Origin: SAR202 cluster bacterium
GTDB taxonomy: Bacteria; Chloroflexota; Dehalococcoidia; Lucifugimonadales; UBA2985
DNA: 40,701 bases
Direction: 5' to 3'
NCBI GenBank assembly: GCA_009391535.1
Contig: VFHP01000018.1
Coordinates: forward strand, 1-40,701
Shown: in pieces, positions 27,515-35,390 of the stretch
How positions within the stretch are numbered: position 1 is the stretch's first letter
Layout of the letters: the number at the start of each line of letters is the position of its first letter
Program-made: the position numbers and the translations under genes
Notes under the pieces: generated by a model
The model's input: only the letters and a program-made list of their open reading frames with translations
Database searches by the model: none
Told to the model about the DNA's origin: nothing

Positions 27515-28732
27515 GTGAAAATTATCCGACTTACTCACAATAATCCATGGCTAGTGATGTCTGGGGTTTGGATTCAGGCTGTGACCATTTCAGTTATGGG
27601 GTCATCGTTGGGTATTATGCTGCCTAGCATCACTCAAGATTTAAATATCTCACCTGTACAGGCAGGTGTTTTGGGTTCAGCTTTTTTCCTAGGTTCAGCT
27701 AGCACTTCATTACCGGCTAGTGTATGGATGTCCAAATACAGTCCTAAAACAGTTACTACTATTGCCTTGTTATTAGCTGCTTTGTTTATGATGTTGCAAG
27801 GATGGTCTCCCACATTTATGTTTCTCCTGTTAGGCAGGTTTCTATTTCAGGTAACTATGGTTACAAGGATGGTGGGGGAGGCAATTGTAATCCAGCAATG
27901 GTTTAGTACCACAAAAATAGCATTAGTAGTAAGCATAACTGTGGGTATTTTTTCGAGTGGTCAACTGATTGGAATTGCTACCATGACGTTTCTGATGGAC
28001 TCATTAGGAGGTTGGAGGAATGTGTATTACGTCTTTGGTGTTTTAATGATTATAACGTCTGTTTACTGGATTCTTGTTGGCAGAGATAACATCTCAACTA
28101 AAGATCAGGATAGATTAGATGATGGCTCTCCATTACAGATTTTACGTAAACGAAAGATTTTATGGGTTATTGCAGTTGCGCCTTCTGGTGCAGCAGCTGC
28201 TTTTGCCAGCGTAATAACCTTCTGGCCCACATATGCTCTTAACTCTTTACCATTATCGTTAGAGGAAATCGGTTTGCTTTTGACTCTTTTCCCTTTTGGA
28301 GGTATGATCGCAGCTTTTGTAGGAGGTCCTTTATCAGACAAGATTCGCCAAAGGAAAATCCTTATTTGGGGTCCTGGTGTCTTACTGCCAATAATATATT
28401 TGTTTCTTTTTACTTCTGACTCCATTCTCATTGTAGGAATCCTGCTATTTGCTGCGGGTTGGAATGCTATGATTTGGGTCCCTATAATACGTACAATTCA
28501 ATATGATTTAGGATTGAAACCTAGAGAAACAGCCGTATCCTTAGGTTTATTTATGACAATGATGCCTATTGGAGGGGCGCTAGGCCCACCTATAGTAGGT
28601 GCTATAGAAGAGATTTATGGATCACTTCAATATGGACTAATAACAATATCATTCTTGCCGTTAACACTTTTGGTTGGAGGTTTATTTATTCCAGAAACTA
28701 GCCCGCTTAGGAAAAACACATCTCGAGACTAA
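27515..28732 (+). CDS. MFS transporter
   Basis: A 405-residue major facilitator superfamily transporter with about twelve hydrophobic helices in two halves. The loop between helices 2 and 3 reads SVWMSKYSPK, a degenerate form of the MFS motif A, and the equivalent loop in the second half reads GGPLSDKIRQRK. A central cytoplasmic loop (about residues 190-215) separates the halves. The general look is of the CynX/NarK-like group, but the substrate is unknown. It starts with GTG after AAAGG. It is clearly paralogous to the MFS gene at 33143-34369, sharing ISPVQAG, RKILWVIA, FASxxTF and PIGxxxGPxIVGA in the same order. Confidence 0.9.
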   Translation: MKIIRLTHNNPWLVMSGVWIQAVTISVMGSSLGIMLPSITQDLNISPVQAGVLGSAFFLGSASTSLPASVWMSKYSPKTVTTIALLLAALFMMLQGWSPTFMFLLLGRFLFQVTMVTRMVGEAIVIQQWFSTTKIALVVSITVGIFSSGQLIGIATMTFLMDSLGGWRNVYYVFGVLMIITSVYWILVGRDNISTKDQDRLDDGSPLQILRKRKILWVIAVAPSGAAAAFASVITFWPTYALNSLPLSLEEIGLLLTLFPFGGMIAAFVGGPLSDKIRQRKILIWGPGVLLPIIYLFLFTSDSILIVGILLFAAGWNAMIWVPIIRTIQYDLGLKPRETAVSLGLFMTMMPIGGALGPPIVGAIEEIYGSLQYGLITISFLPLTLLVGGLFIPETSPLRKNTSRD

Positions 28733-28799
28733 CGTTTCTTTATGATGAGGTTCACGATTGTGTTGGGCATTCAGCGAACGGTTTTTGCAAGCTTGTTTG

Positions 28800-28877
28800 T
28801 GGCGACCCGGAGCGGATTCGAACCGCCGATCTCTGCCTTGACAGGGCAGTGTGTTAAACCAGCTACACCACCGGGCC
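28800..28877 (-). tRNA. tRNA-Asp (anticodon GTC)
   Basis: The minus strand folds into a cloverleaf. The acceptor GGCCCGG pairs with CCGGGTC (one G-U pair), followed by discriminator G and an encoded CCA. The anticodon arm is CTGCC-CTGTCAA-GGCAG, giving GTC, which reads aspartate codons. The T arm GGCGG-TTCGAAT-CCGCT allows one G-U pair. It is convergent with the MFS gene 67 nt away. Confidence 0.96.
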
Positions 28878-29042
28878 ATCAGGAACTCTTTAAAGGGTGC
28901 ATGATAACAAGATGTCAGTTTTCAATGACTTTTCTTGTTAAGCCAACACAGAATACGACATGAAACATATTTAGTCTATAGGATAGTAATCCAAAACTGG
29001 TATCAGTAGATCGTAAATCACTCAATGTTGAGTTGCAAGTAT

Positions 29043-29159
29043 CTATTTTAGTGTCCTAGAGATAGCAATTATTAATACAACACATATTACGGTAAGAATC
29101 AACAGCAATGAATGGCTTTGTGAGGTTCTTGGGTATTTGCGTCTTGATTTTCGGTTCAT
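29043..29159 (-). CDS. Possible small single-pass membrane protein (38 aa)
   Basis: An unrecognised short frame from an ATG (complement of 29157-29159) to TAG. It begins MNRKSRRKYPRTSQS, strongly basic, then has a hydrophobic helix of about 18 residues (SLLLILTVICVVLIIAIS) and ends RTLK. This basic-then-hydrophobic layout is typical of real small membrane proteins with the N-terminus inside. Against it: no clear ribosome site, short length, and no similarity I can name. It could be chance in AT-rich DNA. Confidence 0.4.
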   Translation of the reverse strand: MNRKSRRKYPRTSQSHSLLLILTVICVVLIIAISRTLK

Positions 29160-29238
29160 ATAATTAAAAAGTTCGTCGGTTTCGTGCAGATAATTTATAG
29201 AAGTATATTACATTTTCGGATATTGACTATCTGGATAC

Positions 29239-29267
29239 TTGATAGGTTTGGAATATGATGGTATCTT
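29239..29267 (+). promoter_or_regulatory. Probable promoter of the PT-repeat lipoprotein
   Basis: TTGATA at 29239-29244 and TATCTT at 29262-29267 are 17 nt apart, placing a transcription start near 29275 and a 25-nt leader before the ATG at 29300. The hexamers are imperfect. Confidence 0.4.
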
Positions 29268-29299
29268 GTAGCCGCTTGTATTCGGGTGGAATATTATAT

Positions 29300-29935
29300 A
29301 TGAAGAAAATGAATTTAACAGTGTTTGCCATAATTCTGCTGACTATTGCAGGATGCGCAGGTAATAACGAAGTGGTACCTCAGGCGTCAGAGCCTTCGTC
29401 TGGTGTAGGCGAGACATTGATTGCGCCGACGCCTTATCCAACGCCGACACCTTATCCAACGCCGACACCTTACCCAACGCCGACACCTTACCCAACGCCG
29501 ACACCTTACCCAACACCCACGGCTTATCCTACCCCCACACCTGTGCCGGAGCCAACACCAACCCCAATTCCCGCGCCAACTCCGACACCTACGCCTATGC
29601 CTACGCCTGTACCAACTGTAGCCCCAACTCCAACACCGATCCCTACTCCTAGTGGATCTGTTCCGCTGTTGTTCCATTCATTGTCTGGAACTGTAACTGT
29701 TGGAGGAGAAACACCACCTGATGGTACAGTGATGGAAGCTAGAGTGGGGTGGTATATATCAGATCCTGTAACTATTTATAATGGTGTATATGTCATTGTG
29801 TTAGCACCTAATGATTGGGCACTACAGTTGGAATCAATAACTTTCCATATTGGAGATAAACAAGCCACAGAGACCGTACAGTATGATGGTAGAACGATGG
29901 GTTACAACAGTGGCTTTAAACTAACATTCCCTTAA
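29300..29935 (+). CDS. Lipoprotein with Pro/Thr-rich tandem-repeat stalk
   Basis: A 211-residue predicted lipoprotein. The signal peptide [19 protein letters not shown] ends in a lipobox with Cys19. A long Pro/Thr stalk follows, from about residue 40 to 118, starting with near-identical TPYPTP units and then degenerate P-T-P pairs. After it comes a compact C-terminal domain (about 120-211) beginning [20 protein letters not shown] and ending GFKLTFP, which looks beta-rich. The stalk probably holds the domain away from the membrane. The ATG at 29300 has GGGTGGA upstream; an in-frame ATG at 29255 would spoil the signal peptide. Function unknown; topA follows by 46 nt. Confidence 0.82.
   Translation: MKKMNLTVFAIILLTIAGCAGNNEVVPQASEPSSGVGETLIAPTPYPTPTPYPTPTPYPTPTPYPTPTPYPTPTAYPTPTPVPEPTPTPIPAPTPTPTPMPTPVPTVAPTPTPIPTPSGSVPLLFHSLSGTVTVGGETPPDGTVMEARVGWYISDPVTIYNGVYVIVLAPNDWALQLESITFHIGDKQATETVQYDGRTMGYNSGFKLTFP
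29429..29536 (+). repeat. 18-bp tandem repeat, six units, coding for TPYPTP
   Basis: Six head-to-tail 18-bp units with consensus ACACCTTAYCCAACGCCG; units 2-4 differ only at single positions, while 1, 5 and 6 are more diverged. Because 18 is a multiple of 3, gain or loss of units keeps the reading frame, so stalk length in the lipoprotein can vary. Degenerate PT-coding sequence continues to about 29650. Confidence 0.92.
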
Positions 29936-29981
29936 TCCGGTACTCATTGGAATTTAATTTTTTTATAACAGAAGTGTTTTA

Positions 29982-32144
29982 ATGCCAAAAAATCTTGTGA
30001 TAGTAGAATCTCCGGCCAAAGCAAAAACTATTGGTCGTTATTTGGGTAATGACTACGAGGTCGTTGCTTCAGTTGGTCATGTAAGAGATTTACCTTCAAA
30101 AACTTTGGCAGTGGACATACAAAATGATTTCAAACCAGAATACGAAATCATGCCTGGTAAGAAAACCGTAATACAAAATCTTAAGAAATTGGCTAAGAAC
30201 TGCGAGGTTGTCTACCTCGCTACTGACCCTGATAGAGAAGGGGAGGCTATTTCGTGGCATATAATGGAATCTATAGCTACTAAAGCGGTCGCTAAGAGAG
30301 TCATATTTCATGAAATAACAGAAAGTGGTGTAAAAGAGGCTTTTAATAATCCCACTTCAGTCAATATGGATTTGGTAGATGCCCAGCAGGCTCGAAGGGT
30401 ATTGGATAGAGTGGTTGGTTATGAATTGAGTCCTTTATTGTGGAAAAAATTTACTAGTGGATATAAATTGGGTCTTTCAGCCGGACGAGTACAATCTGTA
30501 GCGTTGAAATTGATAGTGGAAAGAGAGAAAGCTATAAACGATTTCACACCCGAAGAATATTGGATTATATCTGTTGATTTAATCAAGGATGAAGGTAAGA
30601 CAAAAACAGCATTCAGTGCACGTCTTACAGGATCTAAAAGATATTCTAAAGATGATGCAAAGATTATCGAACAAGATTTGCAATTGTGTGACTTTAAAGT
30701 TGACTCCTTAACCAATAAGACATCAAAATTGAAACCTCAAGCTCCATTTACTACTAGCACTCTGCAACAAGAAGCGTCTCGTAGGTTATCGGGATTTTCA
30801 GTATCTAGAACTATGAGGGTTGCTCAGCAGCTGTATGAAGGTATAGCACTTGGATCAGGGGCTGAAACCGGATTAATAACTTACATGAGAACTGATTCCA
30901 CTGTCTTGTCTGCTACGGCGACGACGGAGATAAATGAATTTATAATGAGCCATTACGGAGAACAATATTTGGGCACGGGAAATCGACGCAGACGAGGAAA
31001 ATCTGCCGTTACAGCCCAAGAGGCTCATGAAGCGATCAGACCCACATCTATAAACCGAACGCCTGAAGAATTGGCAGGATATCTTACTAGAGAGCAGATA
31101 TCCCTTTATACTTTGATTTGGAAACGAGCCTTGGCCAGCCGAATGGCGGATACAGTAAACAAAATTACGACCGTAAATATTACTGCGAAAAAAACCGATA
31201 CGATTGTTTATAAGTTGTCGTCTTCCGGATCCGAGCCTGAATTTGATGGTTATATGAAGATATACAATGGTGGGAATAATAAATCCCAACAAGATGGAGA
31301 CGATGAAGAAACTTCGGGTGATCAGGATGATTTTCAGAAAATACCTAGCCTTGCTAAAGATGAACGTTTGGTATTGAGTCAGGTCAATAACGATCAAAAA
31401 TTCACCAGACCACTCCCTAGATATAGCCAGGCTTCTTTTGTGAAAACATTAGAAGAATCCGGTATAGGAAGACCAAGCACTTATGCTTCCATTATGGCAA
31501 CTTTGGAAGGCAGGAATTATTGTTCATTAGAAAATGGTAGATACGTTGCAGAGCCTCTGGGTATTGCTATAGTGGGTCAATTGGACCCGTATTTCCCAAA
31601 CATAATGGATGTAGAATTCACTGCTAAAATGGAGACCAATTTAGATGAGATTGCGAATGGTAATAAGGAATGGGTAAAAGTATTAGAGGAATTCTATAAT
31701 CCGTATCGTGAGTTATTTCTGATTGCCGAAACTTCTATGCCGAAGGTTACTGTTCAGACACCAACTGGAGAATCATGTCCTGAATGTGAACGACCACTGG
31801 CTGAGAAGATAGGACGTAACGGGAAATTTATAGCTTGTACTGGATTTCCGGAATGTCGGTATAGTAAACCATATCAGATATCGACTGGTGTATCTTGTCC
31901 AAAATGCCAAGGATTGTTGGTTCAACGCAAGGGTAGGAGAGGTGGCAGAGTGTTTTATGGATGTTCCAGCTATCCGTCTTGTGACTTTTCTCTAAGGCAA
32001 AAGCCAATTCCAAATCCTTGTCCCCGTTGTGAATCAGTTCTTGTAATAAATAATAGGAATTCAGTTTCCTGTTCATCGTGTGATTATAGTGCCGATATAG
32101 AAGAGTTCCAGACAGATGGTTCTGCTGCTGAGGTGGCTGTTTGA
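29982..32144 (+). CDS. topA: DNA topoisomerase I
   Basis: Type IA topoisomerase that relaxes negative supercoils. The 720 residues contain the Toprim domain (KNLVIVESPAKAKTIGRYLG at the start and the acidic DPDREGEAISWHI near 82-94), SAGRVQSVALKLIVEREK, the active-site Tyr301 in LITYMRTDS, and TAQEAHEAIRPT. The C-terminal part from about residue 596 has three Cys-rich zinc-ribbon units: CPEC with CTGFPEC, CPKC with CSSYPSC, and CPRC with CSSC. The ATG lacks a clear ribosome site. Its stop overlaps the start of the downstream xer gene, so the two are probably translated from one message. Confidence 0.97.
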   Translation: MPKNLVIVESPAKAKTIGRYLGNDYEVVASVGHVRDLPSKTLAVDIQNDFKPEYEIMPGKKTVIQNLKKLAKNCEVVYLATDPDREGEAISWHIMESIATKAVAKRVIFHEITESGVKEAFNNPTSVNMDLVDAQQARRVLDRVVGYELSPLLWKKFTSGYKLGLSAGRVQSVALKLIVEREKAINDFTPEEYWIISVDLIKDEGKTKTAFSARLTGSKRYSKDDAKIIEQDLQLCDFKVDSLTNKTSKLKPQAPFTTSTLQQEASRRLSGFSVSRTMRVAQQLYEGIALGSGAETGLITYMRTDSTVLSATATTEINEFIMSHYGEQYLGTGNRRRRGKSAVTAQEAHEAIRPTSINRTPEELAGYLTREQISLYTLIWKRALASRMADTVNKITTVNITAKKTDTIVYKLSSSGSEPEFDGYMKIYNGGNNKSQQDGDDEETSGDQDDFQKIPSLAKDERLVLSQVNNDQKFTRPLPRYSQASFVKTLEESGIGRPSTYASIMATLEGRNYCSLENGRYVAEPLGIAIVGQLDPYFPNIMDVEFTAKMETNLDEIANGNKEWVKVLEEFYNPYRELFLIAETSMPKVTVQTPTGESCPECERPLAEKIGRNGKFIACTGFPECRYSKPYQISTGVSCPKCQGLLVQRKGRRGGRVFYGCSSYPSCDFSLRQKPIPNPCPRCESVLVINNRNSVSCSSCDYSADIEEFQTDGSAAEVAV

Positions 32145-33130
32145 ATGAGCGGCGAAACAGTTTAAATATATTAGAATATATAGATGGTTATATAGAGTAT
32201 TTGAGAGGCGAACGAAATCTTTCAGTTTACACAGTTCGTAACTACGTCGACGATCTGAAACCGTTTTCCGAGTTTCTATATTCTAAGAGTGTTAGAGATA
32301 TCAACGACATCAACAGATCAGTAATAAGAGAATATATAGCCTGGATGATGTCATCTCGTCTTCTCATGAGACAAACTAATGTGCGTCGACGTGGACACAT
32401 GCGAGGCAGCGTAGTAAGAAACATGGCCTCTATTCGGTCGTTTTTTCGTTATCTGGTCTACAAAGGGATATGCGAACCTCATTCTTTGTGGTACCCAGTG
32501 AATCGCAGTTCTAGACCTTTGATTCCGAAAGCAGACAATCTGTTGCCTAAAGCTTTAGGGAAGAAAGAAGTTGCCGAACTCGTAAATTACCCATTGAGTA
32601 ACCTGTATTCAGATGCAAGGTTCCAGGAAAGGGATAAAGCGATACTGGAACTTTTATATGCTAGTGGACTGCGGGTTGGAGAGCTATCATCTCTCAATTT
32701 ACGAGATTTAGACGTGGATAATAGACTCTTGAGGGTTATTGGAAAAGGGTCCAAGCAAAGAGAAGTTTTTATGGGTAAAACGGCTCAAAACTCTCTTAAC
32801 TCCTACTTGCTCAATTCCAGACCGTTGTTGTTGAAAAAGAACAAGAATGATGCACTGTTTCTGAATAAATTTGGTAATAGGCTTAGTAAGAGGTCTGTTC
32901 AAAATATGGTTTCAAGATATAGTTTGATGTCTATAGGAGAAAAGATCAATCCACACATGTTGAGACATAGCTTCGCAACTCATCTGTTGGATGGTGGCGC
33001 CGACATTAAAGTGGTTCAAGAATTATTGGGACACTCCTCACCTTCAACTACCCAAATATACACGCACGTTAGTCTGGAAGAGTCCAGGAAAAAATATTTG
33101 GCCTTTCACCCAAGGGCGAAAATTTCTTAA
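32141..33130 (+). CDS. xerC: Tyrosine recombinase XerC/XerD family
   Basis: A 329-residue site-specific tyrosine recombinase, most likely the chromosome-dimer resolvase. The N-terminal SAM-like DNA-binding domain (LEYIDGYIEYLRGERNLSVYTVRNY) is followed by the catalytic domain with all active-site residues: Arg178 (GLRVGE), Lys202 (GKGSK), His272 and Arg275 (HMLRH), His298 (LLGHSS) and nucleophile Tyr307 (IYTHV). It overlaps the topA stop with a TTG start. topA next to xer is a common housekeeping arrangement, which argues against a phage or integron integrase. Whether it acts alone or with a second Xer is not visible. Confidence 0.92.
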   Translation: MNERRNSLNILEYIDGYIEYLRGERNLSVYTVRNYVDDLKPFSEFLYSKSVRDINDINRSVIREYIAWMMSSRLLMRQTNVRRRGHMRGSVVRNMASIRSFFRYLVYKGICEPHSLWYPVNRSSRPLIPKADNLLPKALGKKEVAELVNYPLSNLYSDARFQERDKAILELLYASGLRVGELSSLNLRDLDVDNRLLRVIGKGSKQREVFMGKTAQNSLNSYLLNSRPLLLKKNKNDALFLNKFGNRLSKRSVQNMVSRYSLMSIGEKINPHMLRHSFATHLLDGGADIKVVQELLGHSSPSTTQIYTHVSLEESRKKYLAFHPRAKIS

Positions 33131-33142
33131 ACCCACTCATTA

Positions 33143-34369
33143 TTAGGATTTATTAATTGCTGATTTTGGCCCAGTTTCTGGAATAAATATAGCAGCAATA
33201 AATAGAGTTATTGGCAGTGGGGATACAATGGTGAGTCCTGTAAGTAATGAGCCGCTGTATTCTTGTAATGCACCTACAATTATTGGTCCCATCGTAGCTC
33301 CAATTGGGAACAAGGTTCTATTTAGACCACCTGCTACCGCAACTTCACGGGGAGACAACTTCATGTCTAGAGGTATAGTAAATAATACGGGTGGGAATGA
33401 CATTGCCAACGCTCCAATAGCAAAGAGTATTAAGTATGCGATTGAGATAGTGTCTATACTCAAGAGGATTAGATACATGCCCGGAAGTAGTAAACCTGCA
33501 AACAATAGTATGGGCTTTCTCCTACCAATTTTTTGAGATAATGCTCCTCCTAACACTGACCCAAATATGCCCCCTAGTGGGAAAGCAGACATCAAGAATC
33601 CAGCTGTTCCTATGGAGATATTCATGTATTCGATTGAATAACTTGGGTAAAATGTCACAAATGAAGCGAAAGTGCACGCTATTCCTATTTGAGAACCAGC
33701 TATGACCCACAATATTTTCCTTCTTATCAATACTCCAGCAGGGTTGACTTGTTTTGTAGAGGGTGTATTGGTAGGATCTGCCCCTATCCTTTGTTTGCCT
33801 ATAAATATCCATGATAAAGAAAAGGCAAGCATATAAATTGCTATAACCACATAAACTAATCGCCAACTATCAAATATAGTAACCATTGCAGGCACAAGAA
33901 CCAACGCTAGAGTTTGGCCGATTGATCTAATACTAAAATCTAATCCGTTTACAATGGAATACAATCTTGATTGGAACCAATGCTGTATGAATATTATTTG
34001 CAGCGTTAATCTAACACTAGCTAAAGCCACAAATGTGAATCTAGAGATTATCAACATTTCTACATTGGTAGCCAGTGAGTGAGCAAGAGATGTTATGGCC
34101 ATTCCCAAAGTAGCAATAAGAGTAACTATTTTCGGGTTGTATTTAGTTAGCCATATGCTGGTAGGCAATGACATAAGACCGAAACCAAAGAATCCAGCAG
34201 AGCCTAGTATCCCTGCTTGTACGGGGGATATGCTGAGGTCCTCTTGCCATAACGGTAAAAGCACACCTATAGACATAAAGACGAATACGTTGCCAATATC
34301 TATAGACCAGAGATTACTCATCACTATCCAGGCATATGGGTCCTGTTTTAATTGGTCTTTAGTTTCCAA
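33143..34369 (-). CDS. MFS transporter (paralogue of the one at 27515-28732)
   Basis: A 408-residue transporter with about twelve membrane helices. It shares with its neighbour 5 kb away the strings ISPVQAGILGSA, SLPTSIWLTKYNPK, RRKILWVIAG, FPIGATMGPIIVGA and the end FIPETGP, and has the same domain layout, so the two come from one ancestral gene. The second motif-A-like loop reads GGALSQKIGRRK. Substrate unknown. The assigned TTG start has no clear ribosome site, and a later start is possible. It is convergent with the xer gene, 12 nt apart, and 26 nt downstream of the small gene at 34396-34689. Confidence 0.88.
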   Translation of the reverse strand: METKDQLKQDPYAWIVMSNLWSIDIGNVFVFMSIGVLLPLWQEDLSISPVQAGILGSAGFFGFGLMSLPTSIWLTKYNPKIVTLIATLGMAITSLAHSLATNVEMLIISRFTFVALASVRLTLQIIFIQHWFQSRLYSIVNGLDFSIRSIGQTLALVLVPAMVTIFDSWRLVYVVIAIYMLAFSLSWIFIGKQRIGADPTNTPSTKQVNPAGVLIRRKILWVIAGSQIGIACTFASFVTFYPSYSIEYMNISIGTAGFLMSAFPLGGIFGSVLGGALSQKIGRRKPILLFAGLLLPGMYLILLSIDTISIAYLILFAIGALAMSFPPVLFTIPLDMKLSPREVAVAGGLNRTLFPIGATMGPIIVGALQEYSGSLLTGLTIVSPLPITLFIAAIFIPETGPKSAINKS

Positions 34370-34395
34370 GGTTTATGAAATGCACATTTTGTTTT

Positions 34396-34689
34396 TTAAT
34401 ATCCCAACTTTCCAAGTACAACCATAGTGTCTTGTATGAATTTATCGGCCTCAAAATCTTCCATAGTAAACGGTTTGTTTTTGTTTATCGGCGATACAAG
34501 GTAATGCCACAGTGCCATACGGGCTTTTTCCACCGAAGATTCATTCTTTGCTTGTATTATCACCGGTAAGTATTGACCAGTTAATCTCATTAGAAGTAGT
34601 TCTGATCCTTCTGGTTTAAATAAGGCTGGCATGTTGATATCTACCAATTCCTGCCACAGATCGGATTTCAAGATATCATCTTTCTGCAA
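34396..34689 (-). CDS. Hypothetical protein, start uncertain
   Basis: I do not recognise it. From the first ordinary start (TTG at 34689) it has 97 residues, with a patch of hydrophobic beta-like sequence (ELLLMRLTGQYLPVIIQAK) and an acidic helix near the C-terminus (FTMEDFEADKFIQDTM). The frame stays open upstream to 34818, and that extension still reads like protein (CLAHLLKRDNLLNIPYRL, then SLVKSLFKSTGVELNI) but contains no ATG, GTG or TTG. Either a rare start codon is used, or the 5' end has been lost. It lies 26 nt upstream of the MFS gene and is probably cotranscribed, and is divergent from msrA. Confidence 0.6.
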   Translation of the reverse strand: MQKDDILKSDLWQELVDINMPALFKPEGSELLLMRLTGQYLPVIIQAKNESSVEKARMALWHYLVSPINKNKPFTMEDFEADKFIQDTMVVLGKLGY

Positions 34690-34820
34690 AATATTTAACT
34701 CTACTCCCGTTGATTTGAATAAACTTTTAACTAGAGACGCCTGTAATCTATATGGTATATTAAGCAGGTTATCACGTTTAAGTAGATGTGCAAGACATTT
34801 TATTGTGATTGGGGAATATT

Positions 34821-35384
34821 ATGGTAATAAATGATGGTGTAGAAACAGCGATCTTAGCTGGGGGGTGTTTTTGGTGTTTGGAGGCTGTGTTCGAACAACT
34901 GGATGGTGTTTTACATGTAGAGTCTGGATACATAGGAGGTCACGTTGCATATCCCACGTATGAGGAAGTTTGTGGTGGTAGAACGGGACATGCCGAAGCA
35001 GTCCGGATCATTTTTAAACCAGAGATTTTATCGTATAGGGAACTACTTGAAATATTTTTTTCCATCCACGATCCAACTACATTAAACAGACAAGGCCCTG
35101 ATACTGGACCTCAATATAGATCTGCCATATTTGTTAACACCAATGAACAAGAAAAGATGGCTGTACAGGTAATAGACAATATACAGGAATCTGGCATTTG
35201 GCCTGGACTTCTAGTAACCGAAATTGATCACGCTACGGAATTCTATGTAGCTGAAGGTTACCATCAAGAATACTATCGAAAAAATGCTATTCAGCCTTAT
35301 TGTCAGATCATAATTGACCCTAAAGTCGCGAAATTTCGACAAGAATATAAAACTAGATTGAAAGTCGAATACTCTGAAGCATAA
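34821..35384 (+). CDS. msrA: Peptide methionine sulfoxide reductase MsrA
   Basis: It repairs oxidised methionine (S-sulfoxide) in proteins. The 188 residues carry the GGCFWCLEA motif with nucleophile Cys16 and the second cysteine Cys19, plus VESGYIGG, the acidic and polar site TGHAEAVRI, and HDPTTLNRQGPDTGPQYRSAIF. The ATG at 34821 has GGGG 6 nt upstream and is preferred over a TTG at 34809. No MsrB domain or gene is nearby. It is convergent with the old-yellow-enzyme gene, ending 6 nt before it. Confidence 0.96.
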   Translation: MVINDGVETAILAGGCFWCLEAVFEQLDGVLHVESGYIGGHVAYPTYEEVCGGRTGHAEAVRIIFKPEILSYRELLEIFFSIHDPTTLNRQGPDTGPQYRSAIFVNTNEQEKMAVQVIDNIQESGIWPGLLVTEIDHATEFYVAEGYHQEYYRKNAIQPYCQIIIDPKVAKFRQEYKTRLKVEYSEA

Positions 35385-35390
35385 CAAGTT

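Larger units (their letters stand above)
28878..29299. other. 422-bp intergenic region
   Basis: There is no long gene here. The part beside tRNA-Asp must hold its promoter, but no clear -35/-10 pair stands out on the minus strand. The middle holds a possible 38-residue membrane peptide on the minus strand (29043-29159). The right end has a plausible promoter for the lipoprotein gene (29239-29267). I see no repeats, terminator hairpins or transposase remains. Confidence 0.6.

Noticed and set aside
29429..29536. CRISPR-like array
   Set aside because: Units are contiguous 18-mers without spacers and lie in frame within a lipoprotein gene; no cas genes are present.
29387..29677. Arg/Cys/Trp-rich minus-strand ORF and an overlapping plus-strand ORF at 29421-29621
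   Set aside because: Both are alternate readings of the 18-bp repeat, which is free of stops in several frames.
32141..33130. Tyrosine recombinase as evidence for a mobile element or integron
   Set aside because: It overlaps topA in a housekeeping arrangement, has normal XerC/D length, and no att-like repeats, cargo or phage genes surround it.
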